Assembly: GCF_013283645.1 (NCBI RefSeq)
Contig: NZ_JABEKV010000010.1
Coordinates: forward strand, 62,001 to 126,000
Length of the DNA stretch: 64,000 nt
Direction of reading: 5' to 3'
Source of the DNA: Sinorhizobium psoraleae
GTDB lineage: Bacteria; Pseudomonadota; Alphaproteobacteria; Rhizobiales; Rhizobiaceae
Shown here: positions 19,469 to 27,423 of the stretch, piece after piece
Numbering within the stretch: the first letter of the stretch is position 1
Layout of the letters: every line of letters starts with the position of its first letter
Notes under the pieces: model-generated
The model's database searches: none
What the model was told of the DNA's origin: nothing
What the model saw: only the letters and a program-made list of their open reading frames with translations
Program-made: the position numbers and the translations under genes

Positions 19469-19639
19469 GACGCTTGCGGCGGAGGTAAGCGGTTCAGACG
19501 TTTACGCCGAACCGAGACCTCACGCTGCTCCGAACGACGACCTATTGATCAACTATAAAAGTCTCGTTTGCCATCGCGGCACTCTCCAATCAGCTCGGCT
19601 GACTGCGCAAGAGGGCGCTGCGCGTCTACACGAGCTTGA

Positions 19640-19977
19640 AAAGTACCTCCTCTACAGACTGGTCAAGCTCTATGGACCGCGTACGCTCGGTCCTGGCGCT
19701 GCAAACAGGCCACGTTCGTCGTTGTAATGCCCCGCCGGTAACCGGATCCACCTTCGGCTTTTCGCATGTGTCCTTAGCTCCGGGTGGCTGGACCACGTGT
19801 TGCTTTGAAACGGCAGCAAGATTGGCCTGCTCCTTGGGCAATTCTTGTATCAGTCCCTTCACAGCTCTGACTGCTATACGCTGCCATAGGAATATCGACC
19901 GGCACGATAGCGTCGGGACGGTTGGTACAGGAGGCCACTGCTGGCGTGGATGCCAGCGCGATCAGACGGATTTTCAT
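19640..19977 (-). pseudogene. Frameshifted small lipoprotein gene
   Basis: Read leftward from 19977, MKIRLIALASTPAVASCTNRP looks like a lipoprotein signal ending in a lipobox Cys (ASC). It then continues DAIVPVDIPMAAYSSQSC. Directly after this the sense shifts by one base: the other frame continues KGLIQELPKEQANLAAVSKQ. Rhizobia carry a family of short lipoproteins with this plan (lipobox, a Cys about 25 residues later, a helical E/Q-rich segment). I infer one broken copy; the exact 3' limit is uncertain. Confidence 0.55.
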
Positions 19978-20221
19978 TTAAGGCCCTCTAAGGATTTGCC
20001 CACGCTCAATTAAGCATGGTCAAGGGTGCCGGGGGAGCCGTGTCGAAGTGCCTTCCACAATTGACGCTATCGACGCCGGCCCTCGGTTCATTCAATGCGC
20101 ATTTTCGGGCGATTTTTTCGTCCAGACTTCCAAATTGGCCGCCCCAGCGGCGCCTTTCGAGTTGAAGTCTTCAACGGCTCCCCCGGCAGGGAGAGTACCG
20201 CAGGTAATTTCTTCCCAGTTG

Positions 20222-20234
20222 AGGAAATTTTCCT
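20222..20234. promoter_or_regulatory. Perfect palindrome upstream of the XRE-cupin gene
   Basis: AGGAAA-T-TTTCCT is a perfect 13-base inverted repeat, 39 bases before the regulator's start codon. It lies between a possible -35 (TTGAGG at 20219) and a possible -10 (ATAATT near 20241). That position suits an autoregulatory operator. Related GGAA...TTCC-like elements precede three other units of the methylated-amine cluster. Confidence 0.5.
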
Positions 20235-20273
20235 TTGAGGATAATTTATCGGCTTTCGAGTGGTGAGAGTGAA

Positions 20274-20942
20274 ATGAACAAGAACGAGAAGCTAGGCGCG
20301 ACGCAGGGCCAGGTACTGTCGCAGGATCCCCACGCGGTGCGGGAGCCAAAGGAAAACAATCTTGAAATGGCAATCGGCCACGAGGTCCGCATCTATCGAA
20401 AGAAGCTCGGGCTTACCGTCACCGATCTTTCCGCCGCGACAGGAATGTCGGTCGGCATGCTGTCAAAGATCGAAAACGGCAATATCTCGCCGTCGCTGAC
20501 GACGTTGCAGGCGCTCTCGCGCGCGCTCGGCGTGCCGATTACCGCCTTCTTCCGTCGTTTCGAGGAGCCTCGGCGGGCAAGTTTCGTCAAGGCGGGTGAG
20601 GGTATCAACATCGAGCGCCGCGGCACGCGGGCCGGTCACCAGTACAGCCTTCTCGGCCACATCGACAACAACACCAGCGGTGTGATCGTCGAGCCGTACC
20701 TCATCAAGCTGACGGCTGATTCCGATGTTTTCCCGACTTTCCAGCACGAGGGCATGGAGTTTCTCTACATGCTGGAAGGAGAGGTGGTCTATCGCCATGC
20801 TGAAAGCCTCTACACGATGCAGCCGGGCGACAGCCTGTTCTTCGATGCCGATGCGCCGCACGGGCCTGAGGTACTCGTTCGGCTACCAGCGCTCTACCTC
20901 TCGATCATCTCCTATCCGCAGCGCCGGGGCGCGGACGACTGA
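20274..20942 (+). CDS. XRE-family regulator with C-terminal cupin domain
   Basis: Transcription factor of 222 residues: an XRE helix-turn-helix (about 32-86, with LTVTDLSAATGMSVGMLSKIENGNISPSLTTL) and a cupin-2 effector domain (about 140-215, with GMEFLYMLEGEVVYRH and MQPGDSLFFDADAPHG). This architecture is shared with PuuR-like regulators that often respond to amines or glutamylated amines. It lies directly upstream of mgsABC-gmaS, in the same direction. I infer that it controls the methylated-amine genes, perhaps sensing gamma-glutamylmethylamide or N-methylglutamate. The ATG at 20274 is chosen because the upstream in-frame extension is not protein-like. Confidence 0.9.
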   Translation: MNKNEKLGATQGQVLSQDPHAVREPKENNLEMAIGHEVRIYRKKLGLTVTDLSAATGMSVGMLSKIENGNISPSLTTLQALSRALGVPITAFFRRFEEPRRASFVKAGEGINIERRGTRAGHQYSLLGHIDNNTSGVIVEPYLIKLTADSDVFPTFQHEGMEFLYMLEGEVVYRHAESLYTMQPGDSLFFDADAPHGPEVLVRLPALYLSIISYPQRRGADD

Positions 20943-20963
20943 CGCGAAAAAGTTGCCTTAAAA

Positions 20964-20978
20964 GAAAATTATATTCCT
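20964..20978. promoter_or_regulatory. Candidate operator upstream of mgsA
   Basis: AGAA-N7-TTCC within an AT-rich tract, 63 bases before the mgsA start. It matches the spacing of the element at dmmD (GGAA-N7-TTCC) and shares the ATATTCC right half. Proposed as a binding site for the XRE-cupin regulator; the assignment is by pattern only. Confidence 0.4.
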
Positions 20979-21041
20979 ACGGATTGATTTCGGTCATCCG
21001 TCATGTTAGCACTTGCAACATCGACGAAACGGAGGTGGGCC

Positions 21042-21947
21042 ATGTGCGGCATTGTTGGACTGTTCTTGAAGGACCGTAGCCTTGAACCGCAGCTCGGCGC
21101 GCTGCTCTCGGACATGCTGGTCACGATGACGGACCGCGGTCCGGATTCTGCGGGGATTGCAATTTACGGTGCGCAGTCGCGAGGCAAGGCCAAGATCACG
21201 ATCCAGTCGGCGACGCCCGGCGCGGATTTCGCAAGACTTGAAGGTGCCCTCGCCGAACTGGACCTTCGCGTCGGCCTCACAGTCAAGAGCACCCATGCCA
21301 TCCTCGAGGTGGAAACCGAGAAGGTGGACGAGACGAGGGCGGCGCTCGCCCGCCTGCGTCCCGGTGTCCGCATCATGGGTTCGGGCGACAGCATCGAGAT
21401 CTATAAGGAAACGGGCCTTCCGAAGGATGTGGTTGCACGTTTCGACGTGCGCTCCATGGCGGGCACCCACGGGATCGGCCATACGCGCATGGCTACGGAA
21501 TCGGCCGTGACGACGCTTGGCGCGCACCCGTTCTCCACTGGCGCCGACCAGTGCCTCGTCCACAACGGCTCGCTTTCGAACCACAACAACCTGCGCCGCG
21601 AACTCGTGCGCGAAGGCATGACCTTCGAAACGCAAAACGACACCGAGGTCGCAGCCGCTTATCTCAGCGCGAAACTCGCTAAGGGCGAGGATCTCGGCCA
21701 GGCCTTGACGAGCGCTCTCGATGACCTCGATGGGTTCTTCACCTTCGTCGTCGGTACGAAATCCGGTTTCGGCGTCGTTCGCGACCCGATCGCCTGCAAG
21801 CCCGCGGTGATGGCGGAAACAGACCGATATGTCGCTTTCGGTTCGGAATACCGTGCACTTGTGAGCTTACCCGGTATCGAGGACGCTCGCGTTTGGGAGC
21901 CCGAGCCTGCAACGGTCTACTTCTGGGATCACGAGAAAGCCGCCTGA
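21042..21947 (+). CDS. mgsA: Class II glutamine amidotransferase subunit, N-methylglutamate synthase MgsA (GlxB-like)
   Basis: Glutaminase-type subunit of 301 residues. The mature N-terminus Cys2 (MCGIVGLF) is the Ntn nucleophile of class II amidotransferases. Other landmarks are MTDRGPDSAGIAIYG, GIGHTRMATES and HNGSLSNH. It corresponds to the amidotransferase part of glutamate synthase. With mgsB, mgsC and gmaS it matches the N-methylglutamate pathway, where the synthase moves the methylamino group from gamma-glutamylmethylamide to 2-oxoglutarate. The rhizobial name is glxB. The start at 21042 has CGGAGGTGGG just upstream. Confidence 0.9.
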   Translation: MCGIVGLFLKDRSLEPQLGALLSDMLVTMTDRGPDSAGIAIYGAQSRGKAKITIQSATPGADFARLEGALAELDLRVGLTVKSTHAILEVETEKVDETRAALARLRPGVRIMGSGDSIEIYKETGLPKDVVARFDVRSMAGTHGIGHTRMATESAVTTLGAHPFSTGADQCLVHNGSLSNHNNLRRELVREGMTFETQNDTEVAAAYLSAKLAKGEDLGQALTSALDDLDGFFTFVVGTKSGFGVVRDPIACKPAVMAETDRYVAFGSEYRALVSLPGIEDARVWEPEPATVYFWDHEKAA

Positions 21948-21979
21948 ACCGGCAATTCAGCATATCACAAGGATTGATC

Positions 21980-22666
21980 ATGCCCGTCATAGATCTTGCC
22001 GTTACGCCCTTGCGCGATCTCAACAGCGCCCTGCATGCGATCCCTCGGGGGTCGAACGATATCGCCTTCGAAGTCGTCAATCCGCGCGGCAGTCACGCCG
22101 TCGCTGTCGGCATCGACGCGCCCGTCGCGGTCGATGTGAAAGGTTCCGTCGGTTACTACTGCGCCGGCATGAACGATGGCGGATCGGTGACCGTTCACGG
22201 TTCGGCTGGTCCGGGCGTCGCCGAGAACATGATGTCCGGAAAGGTCGTTATCCAGGGTGATGCCAGCCAGTATGCTGGCGCCACGGGGCGCGGCGGGCTG
22301 CTCGTCATCAAGGGCAATGCGGCATCGCGCTGCGGCATCTCCATGAAAGGGATCGACATCGTCGTTCACGGCAATATCGGCCATATGTCCGCCTTCATGG
22401 GCCAGTCCGGCCACCTCGTCGTGCTGGGTGACGCCGGCGACGCCCTTGGCGATTCCCTGTACGAGGCGAAGCTGTTCGTCCGCGGCACAGTAAAGAGCCT
22501 CGGCTCCGACTGCATCGAGAAGGAAATGCGGGCGGAGCACCTTTCGAAGCTTGCCGAGCTTCTGGAGAAGGCGGGCGTGAAGGGCGTCAGGCCGGAGGAG
22601 TTCAAACGCTACGGCTCGGCGCGCAAACTCTACAATTTCAACATCGACAACGCTGACGCGTACTGA
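21980..22666 (+). CDS. mgsB: GXGXG-domain subunit of N-methylglutamate synthase, MgsB (GlxC-like)
   Basis: A 228-residue protein matching the C-terminal GXGXG (GltB domain 3) beta-helix of glutamate synthase. Repeated Gly-rich turns are visible (SVGYYCAGMNDGGSVTVHGSAG, GATGRGGLLVIKGNAASRCG, GHMSAFMGQSGHLVVLGDAG). It begins 32 bases after mgsA and is followed 15 bases later by mgsC, so these are one operon. The domain is structural and is thought to bridge the glutaminase and FMN subunits. Confidence 0.9.
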   Translation: MPVIDLAVTPLRDLNSALHAIPRGSNDIAFEVVNPRGSHAVAVGIDAPVAVDVKGSVGYYCAGMNDGGSVTVHGSAGPGVAENMMSGKVVIQGDASQYAGATGRGGLLVIKGNAASRCGISMKGIDIVVHGNIGHMSAFMGQSGHLVVLGDAGDALGDSLYEAKLFVRGTVKSLGSDCIEKEMRAEHLSKLAELLEKAGVKGVRPEEFKRYGSARKLYNFNIDNADAY

Positions 22667-22681
22667 GCGGGGAACCAGACC

Positions 22682-24010
22682 ATGAGCTATCACAATCCCT
22701 ATACCCCGCCGCGCAAATCGGCGACCTTCGACGACTACACGCTCGCAGAAATCCGCCGCGCCGCCGCCACCGGTATCTACGATATCCGCGGCGCAGGCAC
22801 CAAGCGCAAGGTGCCGCATTTCGACGACCTGCTTTTTCTCGGCGCTTCGATCTCGCGCTACCCGCTGGAAGGCTATCGCGAGAAATGCGACACGACGGTG
22901 ACGCTCGGAACGCGCTTCGCCAAGAAGCCGATCACGCTGAAGACGCCGATCACCATCGCCGGCATGAGCTTCGGCGCGCTTTCCGGCCCCGCCAAGGAAG
23001 CCCTCGGACGGGGTGCGACGATCGCCGGCACGTCGACCACCACCGGAGACGGCGGTATGACGGACGAGGAGCGCGGCCACAGCCAGACGCTCGTCTATCA
23101 ATATCTGCCGTCCCGATATGGCATGAATCCGAGGGACCTGCGCCGCGCGGACGCGATCGAGGTCGTTGTCGGGCAGGGCGCAAAGCCCGGCGGCGGCGGC
23201 ATGTTGCTCGGTCAGAAGATTTCCGACCGCGTCGCCGAGATGCGCACGCTGCCGAAGGGCATTGATCAGCGTTCCGCCTGCCGTCATCCCGATTGGACGG
23301 GGCCGGACGATCTCGAGATCAAGATCCTGGAGCTGCGCGAGATCACCGACTGGGAGAAGCCGATCTACGTCAAGGTTGGCGGCGCGCGGCCCTATTACGA
23401 CACGGCGCTTGCAGTAAAGGCCGGCGCTGACGTGGTCGTGCTCGACGGCATGCAGGGCGGAACGGCGGCAACACAGGACGTCTTCATCGAGAATGTCGGC
23501 ATGCCGACGCTCGCCTGCATCAGACCTGCCGTCCAGGCGCTGCAGGACCTCGGCATGCACCGCAAGGTCCAACTCATCATCTCGGGCGGCATTCGTTCCG
23601 GCGCCGATGTCGCCAAGGCGCTTGCGCTCGGAGCCGATGCGGTCGCCATCGGCACGGCCGCTTTGGTTGCGCTTGGCGACAACGACCCGCGCTGGGAGGA
23701 CGAATACCGCAAACTCGGCACCACTGCCGGCGCCTACGACGACTGGCACGAGGGCAAGGACCCGGCCGGCATCACCACCCAGGATCCGGAACTGATGAAA
23801 CGGCTTGACCCGATCGCCGCCGGCCGCCGGCTTGCCAACTACCTGAAGGTGATGACGCTCGAGGCGCAAACGATAGCGCGCGCCTGCGGCAAGAACCATC
23901 TGCACAATCTGGAGCCGGAAGATCTCTGCGCGCTGACAATCGAAGCGTCGGCGATGGCGCAGGTGCCGCTCGCCGGCACAAGCTGGATCCCCGGCAGGGG
24001 AGCGTTCTGA
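22682..24010 (+). CDS. mgsC: FMN-dependent glutamate synthase-like subunit, N-methylglutamate synthase MgsC (GlxD-like)
   Basis: Catalytic synthase subunit of 442 residues corresponding to the FMN domain of glutamate synthase. FMN/2-oxoglutarate-site segments are visible: TPITIAGMSFGALSGPAKEAL, GQGAKPGGGGMLLG, VVLDGMQGGTAATQD and IISGGIRSGADVAKALALGADAV. Near the C-terminus, CGKNHLHNLEPEDLC holds Cys residues that may bind an iron-sulfur cluster. The trio mgsABC with an adjacent gmaS is the recognised signature of the N-methylglutamate route for methylamine. Confidence 0.91.
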   Translation: MSYHNPYTPPRKSATFDDYTLAEIRRAAATGIYDIRGAGTKRKVPHFDDLLFLGASISRYPLEGYREKCDTTVTLGTRFAKKPITLKTPITIAGMSFGALSGPAKEALGRGATIAGTSTTTGDGGMTDEERGHSQTLVYQYLPSRYGMNPRDLRRADAIEVVVGQGAKPGGGGMLLGQKISDRVAEMRTLPKGIDQRSACRHPDWTGPDDLEIKILELREITDWEKPIYVKVGGARPYYDTALAVKAGADVVVLDGMQGGTAATQDVFIENVGMPTLACIRPAVQALQDLGMHRKVQLIISGGIRSGADVAKALALGADAVAIGTAALVALGDNDPRWEDEYRKLGTTAGAYDDWHEGKDPAGITTQDPELMKRLDPIAAGRRLANYLKVMTLEAQTIARACGKNHLHNLEPEDLCALTIEASAMAQVPLAGTSWIPGRGAF

Positions 24011-24026
24011 TCAAAAAAATCGTCCG

Positions 24027-24059
24027 GCCGGTGTTCGCAGCTTCCAGCCGGACACCGGC
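24027..24059 (+). other. Hairpin in the mgsC-gmaS spacer
   Basis: GCCGGTGT (24027-24034) pairs perfectly with ACACCGGC (24052-24059) around a 17-base loop. No T-run follows. It may reduce read-through into gmaS or stabilise the upstream message. Confidence 0.35.
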
Positions 24060-24098
24060 TGATCCGTCAAAGTGTCGATAATCCAAAAGGGGAACGCA

Positions 24099-25406
24099 AT
24101 GACACTGGATCTCTCGAGCTACGCCAAGGAGCGCGGCATCAAATATTTCATGATCAGCTACACCGACCTCTTCGGCGGCCAGCGCGCCAAGCTGGTTCCG
24201 GCAGAGGCGATCGCCGACATGCAGAAGGACGGCGCGGGCTTTGCGGGGTTTGCCACCTGGCTCGACCTGACGCCGGCCCATCCTGACCTGTTCGCGATAC
24301 CCGATGCCTCCTCGGTGATCCAACTCCCCTGGAAGAAGGAAGTCGCCTGGGTCGCGGCCGATTGCGTCATGGAAGACGCGCCGGTCGAGCAGGCACCCCG
24401 CGTTGTGCTGAAAAGACTTATTGCGGAGGCGAAACGGGAGCGCTTGCGCGTCAAAACCGGCGTCGAAGCCGAGTTTTTCCTGATCTCGGCCGAGGGGTCA
24501 AAGATTTCCGACGAATACGACACGGCCGAAAAGCCGTGCTATGACCAGCAGGCGATCATGCGCCGCTACGACGTTATTGCCGAGATCTGCGACTACATGC
24601 TCGAACTCGGCTGGAGGCCCTATCAGAACGATCACGAGGATGCGAACGGCCAATTCGAGATGAATTGGGAATTCGACGACGCACTGAAGACCGCAGACAA
24701 GCACTCCTTCTTCAAGTTCATGGTGAAGTCCGTCGCCGAGAAACATGGCCTTCGCGCCACGTTCATGCCGAAGCCTTTCAAGGGGCTTACAGGCAACGGC
24801 TGCCACTGCCATATCTCAGTGTGGGACCTGGACGGCGAGGTCAACGCCTTTGCCGACAGGAGCGCCGAATTCGGGCTTTCGCAGCAGGGCCGCATGTTCC
24901 TGGGCGGTATCATGAAACATGCGAGCGCGCTCGCCGCGATCACCAACCCGACGGTGAATTCCTATAAGCGCATCAACGCGCCGCGCACCATTTCCGGCGC
25001 GACCTGGGCGCCGAATTCGGTCACCTGGACCGGTAACAACCGCACCCACATGGTGCGCGTGCCCGGCCCTGGCCGCTTCGAACTGCGCTTGCCAGACGGC
25101 GCCGTCAATCCGTATCTGCTGCAAGCGATCATCATCGCGGCCGGCCTCTCAGGTATCCGCTCCGAGGCCGATCCCGGACCGCACTACGATATCGACATGT
25201 ACAAGGACGGCCACACCGTCACCGATGCGCCGAAACTGCCGCTCAACCTGCTCGACGCGCTTCGCGAATACCAGAAGGACGAAGTGCTGCAGGACGCGCT
25301 CGGGCGCGAGTTCTCCGCCGCCTATCTCAAGCTGAAGCATGGCGAATGGAACAGCTACTGCTCGCAATTCAGCAGGTGGGAGCACGAAACGACGCTCGAC
25401 GTCTGA
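24099..25406 (+). CDS. gmaS: Gamma-glutamylmethylamide synthetase (type III glutamine synthetase-like)
   Basis: Glutamine-synthetase-fold ligase of 435 residues (GlnT/type III-like). In methylamine users this family joins methylamine to glutamate with ATP to give gamma-glutamylmethylamide. Conserved catalytic segments are VKTGVEAEFFL, FEMNWEFDDAL, GNGCHCHISVW, NRTHMVRVPGPGRFELRLPDGAVNPYL. The start at 24099 follows AAAAGGGGAA. It is directly downstream of mgsABC and upstream of purU, folD and the dmm genes. A plain glutamine synthetase (glnT) is the alternative; the neighbourhood favours GmaS. Confidence 0.87.
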   Translation: MTLDLSSYAKERGIKYFMISYTDLFGGQRAKLVPAEAIADMQKDGAGFAGFATWLDLTPAHPDLFAIPDASSVIQLPWKKEVAWVAADCVMEDAPVEQAPRVVLKRLIAEAKRERLRVKTGVEAEFFLISAEGSKISDEYDTAEKPCYDQQAIMRRYDVIAEICDYMLELGWRPYQNDHEDANGQFEMNWEFDDALKTADKHSFFKFMVKSVAEKHGLRATFMPKPFKGLTGNGCHCHISVWDLDGEVNAFADRSAEFGLSQQGRMFLGGIMKHASALAAITNPTVNSYKRINAPRTISGATWAPNSVTWTGNNRTHMVRVPGPGRFELRLPDGAVNPYLLQAIIIAAGLSGIRSEADPGPHYDIDMYKDGHTVTDAPKLPLNLLDALREYQKDEVLQDALGREFSAAYLKLKHGEWNSYCSQFSRWEHETTLDV

Positions 25407-25525
25407 GATCGGCGGAGCATTGAGATCGAAGACCGAGCGCCAAGCGGCCTGCGTCTGCTTTCCGGCAATCGGTTGTCCTTTCATTGCGTGCAAACAGGCG
25501 CCGCATGGCAACGGGGAATTCCATC

Positions 25526-26410
25526 GTGAAAAACATCGTTCTGACAGTAGCTTGCAAATCCACACGAGGCATCGTCGCGGCCATTTCCGGCTACCTGGCG
25601 AAAGCAGGTTGCAACATTGTCGACTCTTCGCAATTCGACGATCTGGATACCGGGAAATTCTTCATGAGGATCAGTTTCATCTCGGAGGAGGGGACATCCG
25701 GGGCGGAAATCGCCAAGGGCTTTGCCGCCGTCGCCGCTCCGTTCGGCATGGATTTCGCGTTTCACGACAGCGAAGAGCGCATGAAGGTGCTGTTGATGGT
25801 GTCGCGTTTCGGCCATTGCCTGAACGACCTGCTCTACCGCTGGAAGATCGGCGCGCTGCCGATCGACATCGTCGGCGTCGTCTCCAACCACTTCGACTAC
25901 CAGAAGGTGGTCGTCAACCACGACATTCCCTTCCACCACATCAAGGTGACCAAGGAGAACAAGCCGCAAGCCGAAGCGCGGCTGATGGAAATCGTCGAGC
26001 AGAGCGAAGCCGAGCTTGTGGTGCTCGCCCGCTACATGCAGGTGCTGTCCGACCAGCTCTGCAAGAAGATGTCGGGGCGGATCATCAACATCCACCATTC
26101 CTTCCTGCCGAGCTTCAAGGGCGCCAACCCCTACAAGCAGGCCTATGAGCGCGGCGTCAAGCTGATCGGCGCGACGGCGCATTACGTCACCGCCGATCTC
26201 GACGAGGGTCCGATCATCGAGCAGGACATCGCCCGCATCACCCATGCCCAGAGCGCCGAAGATTATGTCTCGATCGGCCGCGACGTCGAAAGCCAGGTGC
26301 TGGCCCGGGCGATCCACGCCCATATCCACCACCGCTGCTTCATCAACGGCAACCGCGTCGTCGTCTTCCCGCCGAGCCCAGGAAGCTATGCGTCGGAGCG
26401 GATGGGCTAG
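25526..26410 (+). CDS. purU: Formyltetrahydrofolate deformylase
   Basis: PurU hydrolyses 10-formyl-THF to formate and THF. The 294-residue protein has an N-terminal ACT domain (about 1-80) and a formyltransferase-like domain with VLARYMQVLS, IINIHHSFLPSF, GATAHYVTADLDEGPII near the active site. I place the start at the GTG at 25526, seven bases after GGGGAA, because family members begin close to (K)N(Y/I)VLTV; an ATG at 25505 is the alternative. Clustered with folD and the demethylase genes, it would turn formaldehyde-derived C1 units into formate and recycle THF. Confidence 0.92.
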   Translation: MKNIVLTVACKSTRGIVAAISGYLAKAGCNIVDSSQFDDLDTGKFFMRISFISEEGTSGAEIAKGFAAVAAPFGMDFAFHDSEERMKVLLMVSRFGHCLNDLLYRWKIGALPIDIVGVVSNHFDYQKVVVNHDIPFHHIKVTKENKPQAEARLMEIVEQSEAELVVLARYMQVLSDQLCKKMSGRIINIHHSFLPSFKGANPYKQAYERGVKLIGATAHYVTADLDEGPIIEQDIARITHAQSAEDYVSIGRDVESQVLARAIHAHIHHRCFINGNRVVVFPPSPGSYASERMG

Positions 26411-26413
26411 GCG

Positions 26414-27313
26414 ATGGTTCAGGTCATCGACGGTAAGCACGTCGCCGCATCCGTAATCGAAACCGTCAAGGCCGCAACGGTCGCTCTCGAGGAACTGAGC
26501 GGCGTCAGGACCGGTCTGGCCGTCGTAATCGTCGGCGACGATCCGGCAAGCCACGCTTACGTTGGCTCCAAGAGCAGGATGGCGAAGGAGTGCGGCTTCA
26601 ACTCGGTGCAGCACACGCTGCCCGCCGAGACGACGCAGGAGGAACTCGCGGCGCTTGTGGCGTCCCTCAATGCCGACCCCGAGGTTCATGGCATCCTTGT
26701 GCAGCTACCGCTGCCGAAGCACCTTCATGCCGAGCCAATCATCCAGTCTATTCGCCCCGAGAAGGACGTTGATGGCCTGCATGTCGTCAACGCCGGAAAG
26801 CTTGCGACCGGTGATATCCGGACCGGCCTCGTCTCCTGTACCCCGGCGGGCGCGATGGTCTTTGTCCGTCGCGTTCATGGAGACGATCTTTCCGGGCTGA
26901 ATGCCGTCGTGATCGGCCGTTCGAACCTCTTTGGAAAACCGATGGCACAGCTTCTCTTGAACGCCCATGCCACTGTGACCGTCGCGCATTCGCGCACCAG
27001 GGACCTGCCGGTCGTGTGCCGCAATGCCGACATCCTGGTGGCCGCCGTCGGCCGGCCCGAGATGGTAAAGGGCAATTGGATAAAGCCCGACGCAACCGTG
27101 ATCGACGTCGGCATCAATCGCGTTCCAGCGCCTGAAAGGGGGGAAGGCAAGACACGTCTCGTTGGCGATATCGCTTTTGACGAGGCCTTGGCAGTCGCCT
27201 CTGTCGTCACGCCCGTTCCGGGCGGTGTCGGCCCGATGACGATCGCGATGCTGATGGCCAATACTGTGATTGCCGCGCACCGGGCGGCGGGCCGCGCAGC
27301 GCCGACGTTCTGA
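26414..27313 (+). CDS. folD: Bifunctional methylene-THF dehydrogenase/cyclohydrolase
   Basis: FolD oxidises 5,10-methylene-THF to methenyl-THF with NADP+ and hydrolyses it to 10-formyl-THF. The 299-residue protein shows the conserved YVGSKSRMAKECG, QLPLPKHL, SIRPEKDVDGLH, NAVVIGRSNLFGKPMAQLLL and the C-terminal TPVPGGVGPMTIAMLM. It starts three bases after purU. It links the THF-bound carbon released by Tdm, DmmD and relatives to PurU. It is probably an extra, pathway-dedicated copy. Confidence 0.95.
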   Translation: MVQVIDGKHVAASVIETVKAATVALEELSGVRTGLAVVIVGDDPASHAYVGSKSRMAKECGFNSVQHTLPAETTQEELAALVASLNADPEVHGILVQLPLPKHLHAEPIIQSIRPEKDVDGLHVVNAGKLATGDIRTGLVSCTPAGAMVFVRRVHGDDLSGLNAVVIGRSNLFGKPMAQLLLNAHATVTVAHSRTRDLPVVCRNADILVAAVGRPEMVKGNWIKPDATVIDVGINRVPAPERGEGKTRLVGDIAFDEALAVASVVTPVPGGVGPMTIAMLMANTVIAAHRAAGRAAPTF

Positions 27314-27352
27314 GGAGGCCGCTCGAAACGGCGAGAAATCGCGCGTTCCTGC

Positions 27353-27380
27353 TTGCCACGCAAGAAAACGAAGCTATACT
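27353..27380 (+). promoter_or_regulatory. Candidate sigma-70-type promoter of the dmmDABC-tmm operon
   Basis: TTGCCA (27353-27358) and TATACT (27375-27380), spaced 16 bases, each match the housekeeping consensus at five of six positions. They lie about 45 bases before the dmmD start codon, directly upstream of the element at 27383-27397. Confidence 0.5.
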
Positions 27381-27382
27381 CA

Positions 27383-27397
27383 GGAAAGAAATATTCC
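27383..27397. promoter_or_regulatory. Candidate operator overlapping the dmmD transcription start
   Basis: GGAA-AGAAATA-TTCC is an inverted repeat with a 7-base AT-rich spacer, placed immediately after the candidate -10, where a bound protein would block transcription. It resembles elements at 20222, 20964 and 35768. Confidence 0.45.
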
Positions 27398-27423
27398 ACA
27401 CAGTAAAAAAGAGGGAATGGAAT

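Noticed and set aside
21965..23905. A 646-codon open frame on the minus strand opposite mgsB and mgsC
   Set aside because: It is the antisense shadow of two well-supported genes, is rich in His, Arg and Asp in a non-protein-like way, and shows no domain.
25481..26689. A 402-codon minus-strand frame opposite purU and folD
   Set aside because: High-GC antisense artefact; purU and folD have clear motifs on the plus strand.
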